DNA of 64,000 bases from Plut-88900 sp965116945 (lineage in GTDB: Bacteria; Chloroflexota; Dehalococcoidia; Plut-88900). Shown here piece after piece: positions 61,196-64,000 of this stretch. The notes under the pieces are model-generated. The model was not told where the DNA came from. It did not search any database and was given only the letters and a program-made list of their open reading frames with translations. The first letter of the stretch is position 1. Each line of letters starts with the position of its first letter. The DNA lies in assembly GCA_965116945.1 (NCBI GenBank), contig OZ220734.1, positions 2,728,001 to 2,792,000 of the forward strand. The letters are read 5' to 3'. A program made the translations under genes and the position numbers.

Positions 61196-62425
61196 CTAGC
61201 TGCCGAGAGTCTGCGCAGGTATCGACTTCTTCGGGTCGACAAACGGGATCGGCACAATCGCCGCGTCCACTGCCCCGTCGCCCGGCAACATCACCTTCAG
61301 TTTCGTCCCCTCCGCCGTCTGGTCAATCGGCATCATCGCCAGCGCTATGTTGCAGTCCAGCCTCGGCGAGAAGAACGCGCTCGTGACGTACCCAACCTCA
61401 TTCTCCCCCGACTCATCCTTCACTATGAAGTAGTCCGGGTTGTACCAGGTTATCGGCGTGCCGCCCATCGCCAGCCCCACCATCCTCTGCTGTATCCCCT
61501 CTTCCTTGATCTTCACAAGGGCCTCTTTGCCGATATAGCCATCCTTCTTGAAGTCCACCTGCCAGTCCAGGTTCACCTCGAACGGGTTCGTCTCGATGTC
61601 CATGTCCTGACCATAGGACAGGATAGCCGCCTCCAGCCTACGCACGTGGCTCGGCGCTATCACGTGCAGGTTAAACTCCTCGCCCGCCGCCAGGATCGTG
61701 TTCCACATCTCGTCCGAATTGTCTACCGCGTCGTGCAGGTAAATCTCAAATCCCACCTCCGCCGAGAACCCTGTCCTCGATATATCAACCCGAAGCCCAT
61801 TCAGGTCCGTCTGCCAGATCGTGTAGTACTTCATGTCCATTATCCCGTCGCCGAACAGCTTCTTCATCAGCTGCACAGACTTCGGGCCTTGGATCTGCAC
61901 CGGCGAGATGTCGACTTCGCTGATGTCCACATTGAACTCGCCTTTGTAATTCACACCCTGGCACCACAGTAAGACGTCCGAGTCCGAAATGCTGAACCGA
62001 AACTCGTCCTCCGCGGTCCTCAGCAGCACCGGGTCGTTGATGATTCCACCCTTCTGGTTGCAGAGGATCACGTAGCGTGCCTTGTTAACCGGCAACTTGG
62101 AATACACGTCCCTGGTAATCACCCTGTCCACGAACGCCGCCGCATCCGGACCCTTGACCTGGATCTGCCTCTCCACCGCCACGTCCCACATCGTCACGTG
62201 TTGGGTGATGTACTCGTACTCCTTCATCAACCCACCATCTTCGGGCTTAACGTACGCCCGAGGGTGGTACGTGTGGTTGTACGTTGCGAACGCCCAGGCG
62301 CCCGCCTTAACTGCCAGATGCCAATATGGACCTTTGCGCAGACGCGTGGTTATCTTTACCTTCGCATCCACGTCGCCGCTCTGCCTCATGTTCAGTGGCA
62401 AGGAACGCTTTTTCAATCGCAGCAT
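61196..62425 (-). CDS. GcvT/DmdA-like tetrahydrofolate-dependent aminomethyltransferase or demethylase
   Basis: 409 residues of the glycine-cleavage T superfamily. The N-terminal stretch YNHTYHPRAYVKPEDG, ITQHVTMWDVAVERQIQVKG and FVDRVITRD resemble dimethylsulfoniopropionate demethylase DmdA closely; later RRLEAAILSYGQDMD, NPFEVNLDWQVDFKKDGYIGKEAL and the C-terminal barrel are typical of GcvT-fold THF enzymes. It would move a methyl group from an organic donor to tetrahydrofolate; DMSP, dimethylglycine and methoxyaromatics are all possible donors. GGAGG lies 10 bases before the ATG. Between two amidohydrolases on the same strand. Confidence 0.8.
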   Translation of the reverse strand: MLRLKKRSLPLNMRQSGDVDAKVKITTRLRKGPYWHLAVKAGAWAFATYNHTYHPRAYVKPEDGGLMKEYEYITQHVTMWDVAVERQIQVKGPDAAAFVDRVITRDVYSKLPVNKARYVILCNQKGGIINDPVLLRTAEDEFRFSISDSDVLLWCQGVNYKGEFNVDISEVDISPVQIQGPKSVQLMKKLFGDGIMDMKYYTIWQTDLNGLRVDISRTGFSAEVGFEIYLHDAVDNSDEMWNTILAAGEEFNLHVIAPSHVRRLEAAILSYGQDMDIETNPFEVNLDWQVDFKKDGYIGKEALVKIKEEGIQQRMVGLAMGGTPITWYNPDYFIVKDESGENEVGYVTSAFFSPRLDCNIALAMMPIDQTAEGTKLKVMLPGDGAVDAAIVPIPFVDPKKSIPAQTLGS

Positions 62426-62485
62426 TGAACCAGTCCTCCCGACCCAGTGGGCCGAATATTTGCCACGCCCAGGGGGCGTTCACCC

Positions 62486-63652
62486 TTAGTTCAGGAACCC
62501 GTAGAGTTTCCCGGCATTTTCGTAGACCAGCTTATGTCTAATCTCTGCGTCCAGCTTGCCTAAATTACGTTCTATCGTCTCCCTGGAGTCGGGCCACACG
62601 CTGTCAGGATGCGGGTAGTCCGACCCCCAGAGCACATTCTCTGTGCCCACCGTTTCAATTACGTCTGCTGAAAGGGGCTCGTCTTGGAAGGTTGAGTAAC
62701 CATGCCTGTTCCAGAGTTCGCTCGGCACCGTGCTCAGGCCCAGTGGAAAGAGTCTGTCTTCATATTCCACGTCAATGCGATGCAAAACGTAAGGAAGCCA
62801 TCCAATCCCGCACTCTCCCAGCACAAACTTGAAGTTGGGGTACTTATCACATGCCCCGGACAACAGTACACTCGCCATGAATTCCGGCCCCGAGAGCTGG
62901 AAAAGCGTGTACATCAGCCCCAGTGATATCAGCTCGTGCCGTTCATCTGCTCCCGACTCCGGTTGTCTGTAGTTCAGCCCGACTGTATGGAATGAGATCG
63001 GCATGTTGCATTCACCTGCAGTCTCCCACAACTCATTCCACTCATCCTGGTATATCGGCGACGATGCGCTGGACACGTTCATCTCAGCGCCCTTCAACCC
63101 GAGTTCCGCGGCCCTCCTGAGCTGCGCCGAAGCTGCCGACGGGCTGTGGCTCGATATGCAAGCCAGCGCTGCCAGTCTTTCCGGACTAGCCTTGCAAAAA
63201 TCCGCTGCCCATTCATTGTATATGTCGTATACGCACGTCAGGGCCTCGGGGCCCGAGAGTCCTCCACCTGCATCGGAGAACCCCGTCGACACCCCTAGAA
63301 TGCCGTATATCACCTCCGCCTCGATTCCGTCGGCATCCTGGTCCTTTAGACGCAGTTCTGGCGTGCTGGGATGAAACCGTCCCGCATCCGCGTCGGAGAA
63401 GAATCCCATCTCTTCCATCCGGTCCAGCCGCTTGGACTGACCGGGCTGGTACTTGTCATACGAGCCTGTCAGCGCCCCCGCCGCCACATACCCAAAGATC
63501 GTTCCCTGAGCCTCCCACCTCTTCCCGTGTTCAGTCTCCACCACCCTGGGCATCTGTGACTTAAGGGCATCCGGGGCATTCGACACGAATAAGTCCTCGG
63601 GCAACCAAACCAAATCCATGTGCGTATCCGCAGAAATTACCTTCTCTGCCAT
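62486..63652 (-). CDS. Amidohydrolase-2 family protein (copy 4)
   Basis: 388 residues. ISADTHMDLVWLPED near residue 5 is the D-x-H metal site, with SFHTVG near residue 220, LGECGIGWLPYVLHRID near residue 290 and GSDYPHPDSVWP near residue 335. AGGAAGG precedes the ATG at 63652; another in-frame ATG ten codons upstream lacks such a site. This copy belongs to a different subgroup from the tandem pair. It precedes the DmdA-like gene by 60 bases, so methyl removal may be linked to ring or acid hydrolysis (inference). Confidence 0.85.
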   Translation of the reverse strand: MAEKVISADTHMDLVWLPEDLFVSNAPDALKSQMPRVVETEHGKRWEAQGTIFGYVAAGALTGSYDKYQPGQSKRLDRMEEMGFFSDADAGRFHPSTPELRLKDQDADGIEAEVIYGILGVSTGFSDAGGGLSGPEALTCVYDIYNEWAADFCKASPERLAALACISSHSPSAASAQLRRAAELGLKGAEMNVSSASSPIYQDEWNELWETAGECNMPISFHTVGLNYRQPESGADERHELISLGLMYTLFQLSGPEFMASVLLSGACDKYPNFKFVLGECGIGWLPYVLHRIDVEYEDRLFPLGLSTVPSELWNRHGYSTFQDEPLSADVIETVGTENVLWGSDYPHPDSVWPDSRETIERNLGKLDAEIRHKLVYENAGKLYGFLN

Positions 63653-63824
63653 CACCGGACCTTCCTCTCTTTCAGAGGTCATATATCCCAAGACCCGGGG
63701 CCGTTTTTCCGCGCCCCTCACCGTAAACCGGCATATTGTATTCCCAACGCGTAGCAATGCAAATACCTTTTCCAATCGATGTCATTTTTTTCTTCTTTCA
63801 TGCCTTGCTAACGCTCCTCCCAGT

Positions 63825-63985
63825 GTCATCCCGATGCCCCGCGAGGAATCTGGGGTGGGGTATTCCGCTCGCCCTGAGCGGAGTCGAAGGGTCTCAAGAG
63901 CGGAATGCGTGGGGAGCCCCGCTGTCAGCACGCGGTTACGCAAAGAAATCTGCAGAAAAAAGGGTCAGGGTGAAATACTACCCTC
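63825..63985. repeat. Mosaic intergenic repeat, copy 4
   Basis: GTCATCCCGATGCCCCGCGAGG leads into the stem-loop TATTCCGCTC...GAGCGGAAT (63861-63907) around GCCCTGAGCGGAGTCGAAGGG, then GGTTACGCAAAG and a degenerate AGGGTCAGGGTGAAAT tail. The order matches copy 1 at 8729. No gene is visible in the last 225 bases. Confidence 0.55.
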
Positions 63986-64000
63986 ACACCACCGACGCGC

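Noticed and set aside
1..64000. tRNA, rRNA, CRISPR arrays, insertion sequences and prophage
   Set aside because: I scanned intergenic regions for T-loop motifs, regularly spaced repeats and transposase or integrase frames and found none. A covariance-model scan would be needed to exclude tRNAs firmly.

Overview
The window reads as bacterial chromosome from a GC-rich, probably marine Chloroflexota, most likely of the SAR202 / Dehalococcoidia type. This assignment is inference. It rests on many paralogous amidohydrolase-2, luciferase-like (LLM) flavin/F420 monooxygenase and class III CoA-transferase genes, a menaquinone pathway, a DmdA/GcvT-like demethylase, and housekeeping genes packed between them. 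I see no rRNA, tRNA, transposase, phage or CRISPR locus.

Layout. 1-801: no protein gene; a near-consensus promoter leads into about 470 nt of nested hairpins (candidate structured RNA or long leader). 802-5691: two tandem amidohydrolases, then two tandem FAD oxidoreductases. 5697-8628: RelE/RelB-type toxin-antitoxin pair, beta-propeller lipoprotein, ferredoxin-reductase-like flavoprotein. 8853-16292: menaquinone cluster (menA, menB, menC, menH, menD, menF) headed by a TetR regulator with an upstream operator-like palindrome; menE is not present. 16345-18813: TPR lipoprotein, CoA-transferase, VOC protein. 19016-28460: DNA repair and core genes (mutM, polA, coaD, rsmD, recN) with an LLM oxidoreductase and a multi-pass membrane protein. 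28706-32249: succinate dehydrogenase/fumarate reductase flavoprotein and Fe-S subunits plus an HdrB-like subunit, closed by a very strong terminator. 32488-35865: divergent LLM genes and a PfkB-family kinase. 36016-42228: malate dehydrogenase, isocitrate dehydrogenase, and a transcarboxylase-like pair whose 5S-type subunit carries two biotinyl domains. 42408-46364: folP, folK, a 59-residue Trm112-like gene, nitronate monooxygenase, a hydroxyisobutyrate dehydrogenase relative and a decayed or recoded frame overlapping the selB stop. 46361-50659: selB, hemW, ychF. 50826-63652: a catabolic region with LLM oxidoreductase, solute-binding lipoprotein, an unrecognised His-rich protein, CoA-transferase, two MaoC-like proteins, MmgE/PrpD, a TPP enzyme, two amidohydrolases and a DmdA-like protein.

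How it fits together. The men genes supply the quinone that the SDH/FRD-HdrB complex would use. MDH, IDH, SDH/FRD and the transcarboxylase-like pair together cover C4-dicarboxylate and propionyl/methylmalonyl-CoA metabolism. The CoA-transferases, MaoC hydratases, PrpD, LLM enzymes and amidohydrolases suggest oxidation of varied recalcitrant organic acids. Intergenic regions are rich in short palindromic, mosaic repeats that recur through the window. TTG starts are frequent.
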